Source of the DNA: Bradyrhizobium sp. CB1717
GTDB lineage: Bacteria; Pseudomonadota; Alphaproteobacteria; Rhizobiales; Xanthobacteraceae
Direction of reading: 5' to 3'
Length of the DNA: 64,000 nucleotides
Assembly (NCBI RefSeq): GCF_029714325.1
Contig: NZ_CP121666.1
Coordinates: 6,417,001 to 6,481,000 of the forward strand
Shown piece by piece: positions 1 through 7,911 of the stretch. Position 1 is the stretch's first letter. Each line of letters begins with the position of its first letter. Below the pieces are notes generated by a model. It worked only from the letters and a program-made list of their open reading frames with translations. It was not told the origin of the DNA and ran no database searches. A program made the translations under genes and the position numbers.

Positions 1-386
1 GCGACCGAACGTCATGGACTTTACTCGGATTCAACTGGCGAACACTGTTCAGTGGCCTGCTCCACCGTAAATATCTATGGTTAATCGGCGGTTACCCGCC
101 CCTCGCGCGACCGTCACCAATTGGTTAACACGCGCGCGTCACGCCCTGCCGAAACCAGCGGAATTCCCGTGTGACCGCGCCGTTCCCGGGGTGCTCGTAT
201 TAACTCCGTTTGTTGCTAGTCGGTGTCCGCGTGGTGCTCGCATGATAGGTACGGGGTTAAGAAGGTGAACGTTTCATTAGCGGGTCGGAATTCGTGCTCC
301 ATTACCAACCAGGCGCAGAACTGGGCGATGCACCGAAGCTGCCGTCCACCGCAGCAGCACTCGCAAGACCTGACAGCGGCCCAGCG
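1..386. other. Left-end non-coding stretch
   Basis: No convincing gene is seen in these 386 bases. The stretch is visibly less GC-rich than the genes to its right and contains several stop codons in all frames, as expected for an intergenic region. A GTG at 294 is in frame with the following glycosyltransferase, but the 31 residues it would add do not resemble the start of that family. I found no clear promoter, repeat or RNA gene here. Confidence 0.6.
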
Positions 387-1484
387 ATGCCGCACGTGCT
401 TCTCGTTCAGACCCAGGCCGAGAACGCCGGTGCGCAGGAGATCTCCAGGCTGCTCGGCGCCGGCCTCTCCGCGCGCGGCTACCGCGTCACCAATCTGTTC
501 TTCTTCCGCAAGTCGGAGTCCTTCGACGAGCCGCCGGATACGCTCTATTGCGCTGCGCGCCGGCCCGGCAATCCGCTGACGCTGCTGCGGATGCTGTGGA
601 CACTCGGCCGTCATATCAGGACCACCAGGCCCGATGCGGTTCTGACCTTCCAGCATTTCGGCAACGTCATCGGCGCAGGCACATCCCGCCTCGTCTGCCG
701 TGCGCCTGTTGTCGCCAATCAGGTCTCCTCCGCGCTGTCGATGAGCTGGCCGGTGCGCACGGCCGACATCGTCATGGGCAGCCTCGGCTTCTTCGACCGG
801 ATCACGCTCAATTCGAAGGACATGCAGCGCGAATATTCGCGCTACCCCGCGGCGTACCGCTCGCGCATGGTGCATGTCCCGCACGGCTTCGACGACAAGG
901 CCCTCACTCTGTCGAAGCAAGCCGCACGCGCGAAATTCAATCTGCCGCAGGACTGCACCCTGCTCGGCTGCGCCGCGAGGCTGCACCCGCACAAGCGGCT
1001 CGATGCGGCGATCCGCCTGTTGCGGGATCAGCCGTCCTGGCACCTTGCACTGGCCGGCCAGGGCGCCGACGAGGCCCGGCTGCGGCAGCTGGCGGATGAT
1101 TTGAAAGTATCGGACCGGCTGCATCTGCTCGGTGAAATCACGCCGCGCCGGATGGCGGACTTTCTCGCCTCTCTCGACATCTTCGTGTTCCCGACCCAGG
1201 CCGAGACCTTCGGTCTCGCCGCGGTCGAGGCCGCAAGCGCCGGCGTTCCCTCGGTCGTCACCGATCTTCCGGTGCTGCGCGAGGTGTTGTCCTTCGAGGG
1301 AAAACCGACAGCGCTGTTCGTCGATGCCTCCGATCACACGCAGCTGTCGGCAGCCGTCTCGAAACTCCTGACCGACCAACCCTTGCGCGACGAGCTGCGA
1401 CAAAACGCCAAAGGCCTGAGGTCGCGCTATTCGGTAGACGCCATGGTGGAGGAATACGTTCGAATTCTCGGCCAAGTCATTTGA
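387..1484 (+). CDS. Glycosyltransferase family 4 (GT-B fold)
   Basis: A 365-residue glycosyltransferase of the GT4 (group 1) family, which transfers a sugar from a nucleotide-sugar donor onto a lipid-linked or polysaccharide acceptor at the cytoplasmic face of the membrane. The start MPHVLLVQTQAENAGAQE matches the usual N-terminal Rossmann strand with its glycine/alanine turn. Further on come HVPHGFD, a HPHKRLD donor-binding segment, and the C-terminal VFPTQAETFGLAAVE, which carries the E-x7-E signature of retaining GT4 enzymes. ATG 387 is preferred over GTG 294 because the family signature begins immediately after it. The next gene starts 19 bases downstream on the same strand, so the two probably form a small surface-glycan operon. 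Acceptor and sugar cannot be told from the sequence. Confidence 0.88.
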   Translation: MPHVLLVQTQAENAGAQEISRLLGAGLSARGYRVTNLFFFRKSESFDEPPDTLYCAARRPGNPLTLLRMLWTLGRHIRTTRPDAVLTFQHFGNVIGAGTSRLVCRAPVVANQVSSALSMSWPVRTADIVMGSLGFFDRITLNSKDMQREYSRYPAAYRSRMVHVPHGFDDKALTLSKQAARAKFNLPQDCTLLGCAARLHPHKRLDAAIRLLRDQPSWHLALAGQGADEARLRQLADDLKVSDRLHLLGEITPRRMADFLASLDIFVFPTQAETFGLAAVEAASAGVPSVVTDLPVLREVLSFEGKPTALFVDASDHTQLSAAVSKLLTDQPLRDELRQNAKGLRSRYSVDAMVEEYVRILGQVI

Positions 1485-1503
1485 CCTGATAGATGGGCTC
1501 GAC

Positions 1504-3039
1504 ATGATCATCGAGTTTCGTTGTGAAATTGAGCATGCGCGGCGGTGGATGGACCGCGAGACTCTGTCGATCGACGGGCGCGACGTTCCCGTTCAAATCG
1601 CCTGGACGGCAACCGCGGAGCCGCGGCCCGCAGGTCTCGACATGCTGTTCGAGCTCGAACGCATTGTGCTGCACAAGGGCAAACACAGCGGCGCCTCCAG
1701 GCTGAAGGTCGCTGCACAACGGACGCAGGCGCCCGGCGCTACGGCCGACGTGATCGTCGACTTCACCAGCGCTGCGCGGGATCCCGACAGCGCTGCCCGA
1801 TTGTATCTCCGCCCGCGGTTCAATGGAGCCGCAGGCGAGAACGCCGCGCTCGCCGCCATTCTCGCCGGCGACCTGCCCGTCATCGAGATCGTCAACGAGG
1901 TCGATGGAGCGGTTCTCGATCGCGGTCACCCGTCCGGAGAGATTGCGGCCGGTCTCAGCGGCGCGCTCGAAACGGTCATGGCGCGGACCATGACCATGGT
2001 GACGGCGATCCTGTCGGGACGGCCGCGGATCGTGCCGCAGCTTGCGCATCCCGCCACGACGACAAGTCAGCGCGGACCCGCCAGCTACGTCGCGCGCGGC
2101 CTCGCGGTGTCGATCGCCAAGGAGATCTATCGCCTCTGCTGCTACGCCCCGCACTGGCACGTCGGGTGGCGCTTCAACGACAATGCCGGCGTCTGGCAGA
2201 CGGGAGATCTGTCCGGGCCGGGCTGGAACGTGCTCGGCGATCCCGGAAACCATTTCTACGCCGACCCCTTCCCCGTCACCTGGCGCGGACGGACATTCGT
2301 CTTCTTCGAGGATCTCGATCACCGCGTCGGCAAGGGTATCATCTCGGCCGTCGAGTTCGGCGACACCGGGCCGATCGGCGAGGTCGTGCCGGTGCTCGAA
2401 GAGCCCTGGCATCTTTCCTATCCCTTCCTGATCGAGGACGATGGCGAGTTGTGGATGATCCCGGAGAGCTCGCTCAATGGCGACGTCGCGCTCTATAAAT
2501 GCGTCCGGTTTCCGGACAAGTGGGAACGGCACGCGACGCTGCTGTCAGGCCTCGAGCTCGCCGATGCGACGATCACGCGGCACAACGGTCTCTCCTATCT
2601 GTTCGGCGCCTGGCGCGACGGCACCGGCGGCTATTCGGATTCGCTTGCAATCTATTACGCCGAGCATCTGCTCGGCCCCTGGCTGCCGCATGTCAGCAAC
2701 CCCGTTATGATCGATCGCGCCAGTGCGCGACCGGCGGGGAACTTCGTCACCATCGATGGCAAATTGTGGCGCCCGGTGCAGGACTGCACCGAAGGCTACG
2801 GCGCAGGGCTCGCCCTGGCCGAGGTTATCGAATTGTCGCCGACGACGTTCAGGCAGGTCGTCCGCCACTCCCTCAAGCCCGGACCGTTATGGCCCGGCCG
2901 GAAGCTACACACGCTGAACCGCTGCGGCCGGCTCGAGGTGATCGACGGATCGCGGGTTCAGCCCAAGACGCGTGCCTTCGCGCGGCGATTGCCATCGGCT
3001 GTCTTGCCGCCGCGAACAAGCCCATCGACCGCCTGCTGA
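1504..3039 (+). CDS. Beta-propeller protein of the GH43/GINT1-N-like family
   Basis: A 511-residue protein in two parts. Residues about 1-190 form an alpha/beta region that I cannot assign firmly; proteins of this class sometimes carry a formyltransferase-like domain there. Residues about 215-470 look like a five-bladed propeller of the GH43/levansucrase type. Repeated aromatic/Asp motifs support this: HFYADPF at 250-256, then a VFFEDLD segment, YPFLIEDDGELWMIPES, and a late RPVQDCTEGYGAGLAL. The family includes domains attached to glycosyltransferases that build inositol-phosphoceramide glycans and bacterial polysaccharides. Its place 19 bases after a GT4 gene suggests a shared role in synthesis or decoration of an envelope glycan. 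No signal peptide is visible, so the protein is probably cytoplasmic. A true glycosidase activity is not shown. Confidence 0.6.
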   Translation: MIIEFRCEIEHARRWMDRETLSIDGRDVPVQIAWTATAEPRPAGLDMLFELERIVLHKGKHSGASRLKVAAQRTQAPGATADVIVDFTSAARDPDSAARLYLRPRFNGAAGENAALAAILAGDLPVIEIVNEVDGAVLDRGHPSGEIAAGLSGALETVMARTMTMVTAILSGRPRIVPQLAHPATTTSQRGPASYVARGLAVSIAKEIYRLCCYAPHWHVGWRFNDNAGVWQTGDLSGPGWNVLGDPGNHFYADPFPVTWRGRTFVFFEDLDHRVGKGIISAVEFGDTGPIGEVVPVLEEPWHLSYPFLIEDDGELWMIPESSLNGDVALYKCVRFPDKWERHATLLSGLELADATITRHNGLSYLFGAWRDGTGGYSDSLAIYYAEHLLGPWLPHVSNPVMIDRASARPAGNFVTIDGKLWRPVQDCTEGYGAGLALAEVIELSPTTFRQVVRHSLKPGPLWPGRKLHTLNRCGRLEVIDGSRVQPKTRAFARRLPSAVLPPRTSPSTAC

Positions 3040-3162
3040 GCAGAGTCCCGTCACGGGCGCATTGCTCGCCTGAGCGCGAGCGATGTTCAATTCGCGCGGG
3101 ATTCGTGGCAGACAGGAGCGAGCGACGCCGGTCACAGCCACGACGGGCCGCCCGGAGATTCC

Positions 3163-4023
3163 ATGGTCAACACCACCAGCTCGACGCAACGGCCCTTCGA
3201 TCCCCGCAGCAAATGGTCCGAGCTGTCGCCGGCGGAACGCAGCGCCGCCTATGACAACAACGCCGCGGTCAAGAACAGCCCTGCCCTGATCGCCGAGCGC
3301 AATGAAGCTTCGGCCCGGCTGCGCGGTACGCTGAAGTCGCACCTCGATTTGCCTTACGGCGAGCGGGCGAACAACAAGATCGATCTCTACCCGGCTGCAA
3401 AGCCCGATGCGCCCTGCCTGGTGTTCGTGCATGGCGGCTATTGGCAGCGCAATTCGCGCGAGCTGTTCGCCATGCTGGTCGAAGGCGTCGCCGCACATGG
3501 CTGGTCGGTTGCGATTCCCGGCTATTCGCTGGCGCCCGAGGTGTCCCTGGCCGACATCGTCGCCGAGATCCCGCGCGCGCTCGACTGGCTCGCCGCGCAC
3601 GGCGCGTCCTACGGCGTTGCCGGGCCGGTCATCCTGTCGGGCTGGTCCGCTGGTGCCCATCTCGTCGCGATGGCGCTGAACCATCCGCGCGTTCATGCCG
3701 GGCTCGCGCTCTCGGGCGTCTACGATCTCGCGCCGATCCGCGATACCGGGCTCAACACCGCGCTCAAGCTGACGGATGAGGAGATCGCGACGCTGTCGCC
3801 GCTTCGCCTGCCGGTGACGCCAAAGCGGCTCGACATCGCCTATGGCAGCAGCGAGCTGCCGGCGCTGGTGTGCGATTCAATCGACTTCCACGAGAAGCGC
3901 ACGGCGGCGGGAGCACCGGGCCAGCTCATTGCGGTCGAAGGCGCCGATCATTTCACCATTCTCGAGGCGCTACGTCGGCCGGACGGCATTCTAGTGGAGG
4001 CCGCGCGCCGGCTGCTGGATTAA
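3163..4023 (+). CDS. Alpha/beta hydrolase, arylformamidase-like
   Basis: A 286-residue alpha/beta hydrolase. It carries an oxyanion-hole motif HGGYW at 90-94, a nucleophile elbow GWSAG at 160-164 (Ser162) and a C-terminal catalytic histidine, His263, in GADHF. The HGGYW plus GWSAGAH pair is typical of the arylformamidase (kynurenine formamidase) branch related to animal AFMID, and of esterases close to it, rather than of the unrelated metal-dependent bacterial KynB. N-formyl amides or small esters are the likely substrates. It stands alone, with 123 bases before it and a convergent Rieske gene after it. Its closeness to a formamidase-containing catabolic locus may be meaningful. I see no kynurenine-pathway gene nearby, so kynurenine is only one option. 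Confidence 0.8.
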   Translation: MVNTTSSTQRPFDPRSKWSELSPAERSAAYDNNAAVKNSPALIAERNEASARLRGTLKSHLDLPYGERANNKIDLYPAAKPDAPCLVFVHGGYWQRNSRELFAMLVEGVAAHGWSVAIPGYSLAPEVSLADIVAEIPRALDWLAAHGASYGVAGPVILSGWSAGAHLVAMALNHPRVHAGLALSGVYDLAPIRDTGLNTALKLTDEEIATLSPLRLPVTPKRLDIAYGSSELPALVCDSIDFHEKRTAAGAPGQLIAVEGADHFTILEALRRPDGILVEAARRLLD

Positions 4024-4128
4024 AAAAAATCGAAAACAACCCCATGCACAGTAGAACGCCCTTGTTTTCAAAGGTGAATTCACGCCGCTCGTGGCTTTGA
4101 CCCGTCGGGCAACAGGGGCATGATGCCA

Positions 4129-4461
4129 TCATCGCCCCGCTTGCTGCTGCCGCGCCTCGATCCAGATCCGCCCGCCCGTGATCCGCACCGGATGGAGCCG
4201 CAATGGTGGGCTCGGCCAACCCGCAGTGATCGCTCCGTCACGCAAATCGAATGATGCCGCATGACGCGGGCAATGGAGCCGCCCCGCCGTCACCTGCCCC
4301 AGAGCAAGATCCGCCTGCTCGTGCGGGCACGCACGTTCGCACGCGACGACATCGCCCTCGTTCCAGATCACGAGCAGGTCGCGCCCGGCGACGCGGACGA
4401 TCGCCTCGAGCTTCAGCCGGTCGAGATCGCAGACAGCAATCCACCCGACCTCATCATCCAC
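4129..4461 (-). CDS. Rieske-type [2Fe-2S] ferredoxin
   Basis: A 110-residue Rieske ferredoxin. The cluster ligands are Cys45-x-His47 in ACPHEQ and Cys64-x2-His67 in HCPRHAASFDL, numbered from the GTG start. I chose GTG at 4461 because GGAAGG lies nine bases upstream and the start overlaps the livF stop by a few bases, as in coupled genes; an ATG at 4482 would need a 29-base overlap. Such small ferredoxins feed electrons to Rieske non-haem oxygenases or act inside nitrite-reductase-like systems, but no oxygenase alpha subunit is seen in this window. As the last gene of the molybdenum hydroxylase/Liv operon it could take electrons from, or pass them to, the hydroxylase. That pairing is inference. 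Confidence 0.85.
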   Translation of the reverse strand: MDDEVGWIAVCDLDRLKLEAIVRVAGRDLLVIWNEGDVVACERACPHEQADLALGQVTAGRLHCPRHAASFDLRDGAITAGWPSPPLRLHPVRITGGRIWIEARQQQAGR

Positions 4462-5170
4462 CGAGATAGGCCTTCCGCACATGCTCGTTCTCGATCAGCT
4501 CGGTGCCGGCGCCCGACAGCACGATACGGCCGTTCTCGAGCAGATAGGCGTGGTCGCACATCTCGAGCGCGGCGAAGGCGTTCTGCTCGACCAGCAGCAC
4601 CGTGGTGCCGGCATCGCGGATGCCGCGGATGATCGCAAAGGTGCGCTCGACGATGTTGGGGGCGAGCCCGAGCGAGGGCTCGTCGAACATGATCAGCCGC
4701 GGCCGCGACATCAGCGCGCGCCCAATCGCGAGCATCTGCTGCTCGCCGCCGGACAGCGTGCCCGCGGCCTGGCGGCGCCGCTCGGCAAGCCGCGGAAATT
4801 CCGTGTAGATGCGGTCGCGGTCGGCTGCGATCTCGCCCGAGCCACGACGGAGATAAGCCCCCATGTCGAGATTTTCCTCGACGCTCATGTGCGGAAACAC
4901 GCGCCGCCCTTCCGGACAATGCGCGATCCCGCTCGCCAGCACGCGCGGGGGCCTTGCCCCGGTGATGTCGATGCCCTCGAACCGCATCTGGCCGGAGCGT
5001 GGCGGCACCAAGCCGGAAATCGCGCGCAGCGTCGTGCTCTTGCCGGCGCCGTTGGCGCCGATCAGCGCGACGAGCTGCCCGGCCTTCACGTCGAGCGAAA
5101 TGCCGCGCAGCGCGGTGACGCCGCCATAGCCGCACACCATGTCGCGGATCTCAAGCACGTCCCGCTCCAT
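4454..5170 (-). CDS. livF: Branched-chain amino acid-type ABC transporter, ATPase LivF
   Basis: A 238-residue ATP-binding protein of the LivF type, the second ATPase of high-affinity importers for branched-chain amino acids, amides or urea. It has Walker A GANGAGKST, the signature LSGGEQQ, Walker B LIMFDEPSLGLAP and a C-terminal LLVEQNAF switch segment. It follows livG with a 20-base overlap and overlaps the Rieske gene downstream. Together with LivG it powers the LivHM channel. The substrate is set by the binding protein and is probably linked to the hydroxylase genes in the same operon rather than to leucine. Confidence 0.93.
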   Translation of the reverse strand: MERDVLEIRDMVCGYGGVTALRGISLDVKAGQLVALIGANGAGKSTTLRAISGLVPPRSGQMRFEGIDITGARPPRVLASGIAHCPEGRRVFPHMSVEENLDMGAYLRRGSGEIAADRDRIYTEFPRLAERRRQAAGTLSGGEQQMLAIGRALMSRPRLIMFDEPSLGLAPNIVERTFAIIRGIRDAGTTVLLVEQNAFAALEMCDHAYLLENGRIVLSGAGTELIENEHVRKAYLGG

Positions 5171-5936
5171 GTCCGAGATAGGCTTCGATGACGGCCGGAT
5201 CGTTGCGGATCATTTCGGGCGTCCCTTCTGCGATGATACGGCCATAGTTGAGCACCACGATGCGGTCCGAGACCGTCATCACCATCGGCATGTCGTGCTC
5301 GACCAGGAGGATGGTGATGCCGCGGTCGCGAATGCTGCGGATCAATTCGACGAAGCGATGGGTTTCCGAGGCATTCATGCCCGAGACGGGCTCGTCGAGC
5401 AGCAGCATCGACGGCTCGGCCGCCAGCGCCAGCGCCACGCCGACCAGGCGCTGCTCGCCGTAGGAGAGCGAGCCGGCCGCATCGTGGGCGCGGCGTTCGA
5501 GCCCGACCCATTCGAGCAGCTCGCCTGCCCGCTGCCGCAGCCGGCGCTCCGAGGCGCGCGCGCCCGGAAGACCGAGGATGGCGTCGAGCAGCCGGACCCG
5601 GCCCTGACGGTGCAGCCCGATCAAGAGGTTGTCGTAGACGGTGTCGTTGGGAAACACGGAGGTGCGCTGGAATGTGCGGATCAGGCCGAGATCAGCGATC
5701 GCATGCGGCTTCAATCCCGTGAGCGTCGTGCCCTGATAGGTGACGCGACCCGCGCTCGGCGTCAGGAAGCCGGTCATGACGTTGAAGGCGGTGGTCTTGC
5801 CGGCGCCGTTCGGACCGATCAGGCTGACGATCTCGCCCTCGCCGACCGTAAAGCTCATGTCGGAGATCGCGACCAGCCCGCCGAAGCGGACAGCGACCTG
5901 ATCGACCGTCATGGCAATGCTGCGCGCCGTAATCAC
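5151..5936 (-). CDS. livG: Branched-chain amino acid-type ABC transporter, ATPase LivG
   Basis: A 261-residue ATPase of the LivG type. Walker A is GPNGAGKTT, the signature is LSYGEQRLVG and Walker B is MLLLDEPVSGMN, followed by the VEHDM switch histidine region. The longest start is a GTG at 5936 that overlaps the livM stop by four bases, which suggests translational coupling; an ATG at 5912 (MTVDQVAVRFGG) is an alternative and gives a length closer to other LivG proteins. It works as a heterodimer with LivF under the LivH/LivM membrane pair. Confidence 0.93.
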   Translation of the reverse strand: MITARSIAMTVDQVAVRFGGLVAISDMSFTVGEGEIVSLIGPNGAGKTTAFNVMTGFLTPSAGRVTYQGTTLTGLKPHAIADLGLIRTFQRTSVFPNDTVYDNLLIGLHRQGRVRLLDAILGLPGARASERRLRQRAGELLEWVGLERRAHDAAGSLSYGEQRLVGVALALAAEPSMLLLDEPVSGMNASETHRFVELIRSIRDRGITILLVEHDMPMVMTVSDRIVVLNYGRIIAEGTPEMIRNDPAVIEAYLGHGAGRA

Positions 5937-6979
5937 GCCGGCTCCTTGGCGCCGGTTTCAGTGAGTGCGACTGGCGCCATCGCCGTCGTCCCGCTCCGGC
6001 GCCTCGTCAATCGCTGCGCAAGCGAGGGCACGATGCCGCGCGGCAGCACGAACAGGATCGCGATCAGAACGCCGCCATAGGCGATCCACTGCGCCTCCGG
6101 CGCCATCACCGGACGCAGCGCCACCGGCAGCAGGCCGAAGATCAGGCCGCCGACCACGGGCCCAGCCAGAGATCCCTTACCGCCGCTGATCACCATGATC
6201 ACCATGGTGACAGTGTTGATGAAGGCGAACACTTCGGGATCGATGATCCGGATGTAGTGCGCATAGAGGCTGCCGGCCGCCCCCGCGATCGCGGCCGAGA
6301 TCACGGCCGCAATCGTCAGAGTCCTGGTCACGTCGATGCCGACGGAGACGGCCAGCGTTTCATTTTCCATCAACCCGCGCATCGCGCGACCGAAATGGGA
6401 GTGAACGAGGCGCGCGATCAGGAGATAGGCGATGAGCGCGACGACCAGGACGAGGTAGTAGTTCTGCATCTTGGTGCGCAGCGTCAGCTCACCGGAGCCG
6501 GGCAAGGGCAGCGCGATGGAAGGAATGTTGGTCAGGGCCAGCGGGCCCTGCGTCAGCTCGACCCAGTTCAGCGCGACCAGCCGGACCACCTCGGCAAAGG
6601 AGATCGTCACGATGACGAAATAAGCGCCGCGGACGCGGAACGAGAGAAGACCCACGAAATAGCCGCACAACCCGGCGATCAGGATCGCGAGCACGAAGCC
6701 GGCGATCGGCGGCCAGGGCGCGTGAACCAGGCGGACGTCACCGGGCAGGCCGACGTCGAAGCCGAGCGATGTCAGTGCGCTGACATACGCGCCGATGCCG
6801 AAGAAGGCGATGTGGCCGAGGCTGAGCTGACCGGTGAAGCCGAGCAGCAGATTGAGGCTCATCGCGCCGATGACGAAGATCCCGGTGGTGATCAGCGCGT
6901 TGAGGAGATAGGGATCGCGCAGCCAGAGCGGCACCGAGGCGAGCGCTGCGACGGCGAGGATGGTGACGGCTATCCTCAT
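5933..6979 (-). CDS. livM: Branched-chain amino acid-type ABC transporter, permease LivM
   Basis: A 348-residue, very hydrophobic permease with about nine to ten predicted membrane segments. The LivM hallmarks LNLLLGFTGQLSLGHIAFFGIGAY near residues 42-65 and a late GGKGSLAGPVVGG loop (the EAA-like ATPase contact) are present. Its ATG overlaps the livH stop by four bases and its own stop overlaps the livG start, so the four genes are tightly coupled. It forms half of the inner-membrane channel. The last 25 residues are polar and cytoplasmic. Confidence 0.93.
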   Translation of the reverse strand: MRIAVTILAVAALASVPLWLRDPYLLNALITTGIFVIGAMSLNLLLGFTGQLSLGHIAFFGIGAYVSALTSLGFDVGLPGDVRLVHAPWPPIAGFVLAILIAGLCGYFVGLLSFRVRGAYFVIVTISFAEVVRLVALNWVELTQGPLALTNIPSIALPLPGSGELTLRTKMQNYYLVLVVALIAYLLIARLVHSHFGRAMRGLMENETLAVSVGIDVTRTLTIAAVISAAIAGAAGSLYAHYIRIIDPEVFAFINTVTMVIMVISGGKGSLAGPVVGGLIFGLLPVALRPVMAPEAQWIAYGGVLIAILFVLPRGIVPSLAQRLTRRRSGTTAMAPVALTETGAKEPA

Positions 6980-7848
6980 CCGACGCGCTCCGCGCGCGCG
7001 AACAGGCCGGTTGGCCGGAAGATCAGGACCGCGATGATGATCAGAAAGCCCATGGCGTCGCGGTAGCCCGAGGAGACGTAGCCGGCGCCGAGTTCCTCGG
7101 CGAGCGCCAGGATGAAGCCGCCGATCACAGCGCCTGTGATGTTGCCGAGACCACCGAGGATGACGATGGCGAAGGCCTTCACCGCGGCGAGATCACCCAT
7201 CTGCGGGAAGATGACGTAGACCGGGCCGAGCAGCGCGCCGGCGGCGGCGGCCAGGCTGGAGCCGACCGCGAAGGTCGAGGTGTAGATCATGTCGACATTG
7301 ACGCCCATCAGCGAGGCCGTGTCGTGGTCCTGGAACGTCGCTCGCATCGCACGGCCGAGGCTGGTCTTGTTGATCAGGAGATACGTCACCAGGATCAACA
7401 TTGCCGCCGCAGCGAGCACGAACAGGCGCAGCCAGGACACCGACACCGGCCCGAGCACCAGCGGCGCATCCGGAAACGGCGTTGCCACCGATTTGGCGAC
7501 CCCGCCCCAGATCCACAGCGTTCCGGATTGCATCGCGATCCAGGCGCCGATCATGACCAGCATCGTGGTGTCGATGTCGGAGCCGCGCAGCGGCCGCAGC
7601 AAGGTCAGCTCGATGGCCGCGCCGAGCAGCCATCCGGCCAGCACGGCCACCGGCAGCGCGAGAAAGAAGTTCAGCCCGAGCTGCTGCACCACGATGAACA
7701 TGATGTAGGCGCCGAACGTGTAGAGCACGCCGTGCGTGAAGTTCACGACGTTCATGATGCCGAAGATCAAGGTCAGCCCGATGCCCAGCAGCGCATAGGT
7801 GCCGCCGAGCACGAGCATGTTGATCAGATGCTGGAGGAATTCGCTCAA
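6976..7848 (-). CDS. livH: Branched-chain amino acid-type ABC transporter, permease LivH
   Basis: A 290-residue permease with about eight membrane segments. The N-terminal LGIGLTLIFGIMNVVNFTHG block near residues 22-41 is characteristic of LivH, as is GGLGNITGAVIGGF in the cytoplasmic loop that contacts the ATPases. It is the first gene after livK, separated by 63 bases that hold a strong stem-loop. It pairs with LivM to form the channel. Confidence 0.93.
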   Translation of the reverse strand: MSEFLQHLINMLVLGGTYALLGIGLTLIFGIMNVVNFTHGVLYTFGAYIMFIVVQQLGLNFFLALPVAVLAGWLLGAAIELTLLRPLRGSDIDTTMLVMIGAWIAMQSGTLWIWGGVAKSVATPFPDAPLVLGPVSVSWLRLFVLAAAAMLILVTYLLINKTSLGRAMRATFQDHDTASLMGVNVDMIYTSTFAVGSSLAAAAGALLGPVYVIFPQMGDLAAVKAFAIVILGGLGNITGAVIGGFILALAEELGAGYVSSGYRDAMGFLIIIAVLIFRPTGLFARAERVG

Positions 7849-7873
7849 GGCCGTTCCCGATTAAGCCGCACTT

Positions 7874-7902
7874 GGCGAGAGCGGTGATGTACCGCCCTCG
7901 CC
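7874..7902 (-). other. Stem-loop between livK and livH
   Basis: Two 12-base arms (7874-7885 and 7891-7902) flank a 5-base loop. On the plus strand there is one mismatch, A7880 opposite C7896. In the leftward transcript that position becomes a G-U pair, so the whole 12-bp stem can form in the mRNA actually made. There is no run of U after it, so it is not a classical terminator. Hairpins placed right after a binding-protein gene commonly protect the upstream mRNA from exonucleases or cause partial termination, giving more binding protein than permease. Confidence 0.7.
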
Positions 7903-7911
7903 CCCGGTGAT

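Noticed and set aside
3063..3080. Small GC hairpin GCTCGC/GCGAGC after the propeller gene
   Set aside because: The stem is short, there is no T-run, and such pairs are frequent by chance in this base composition.
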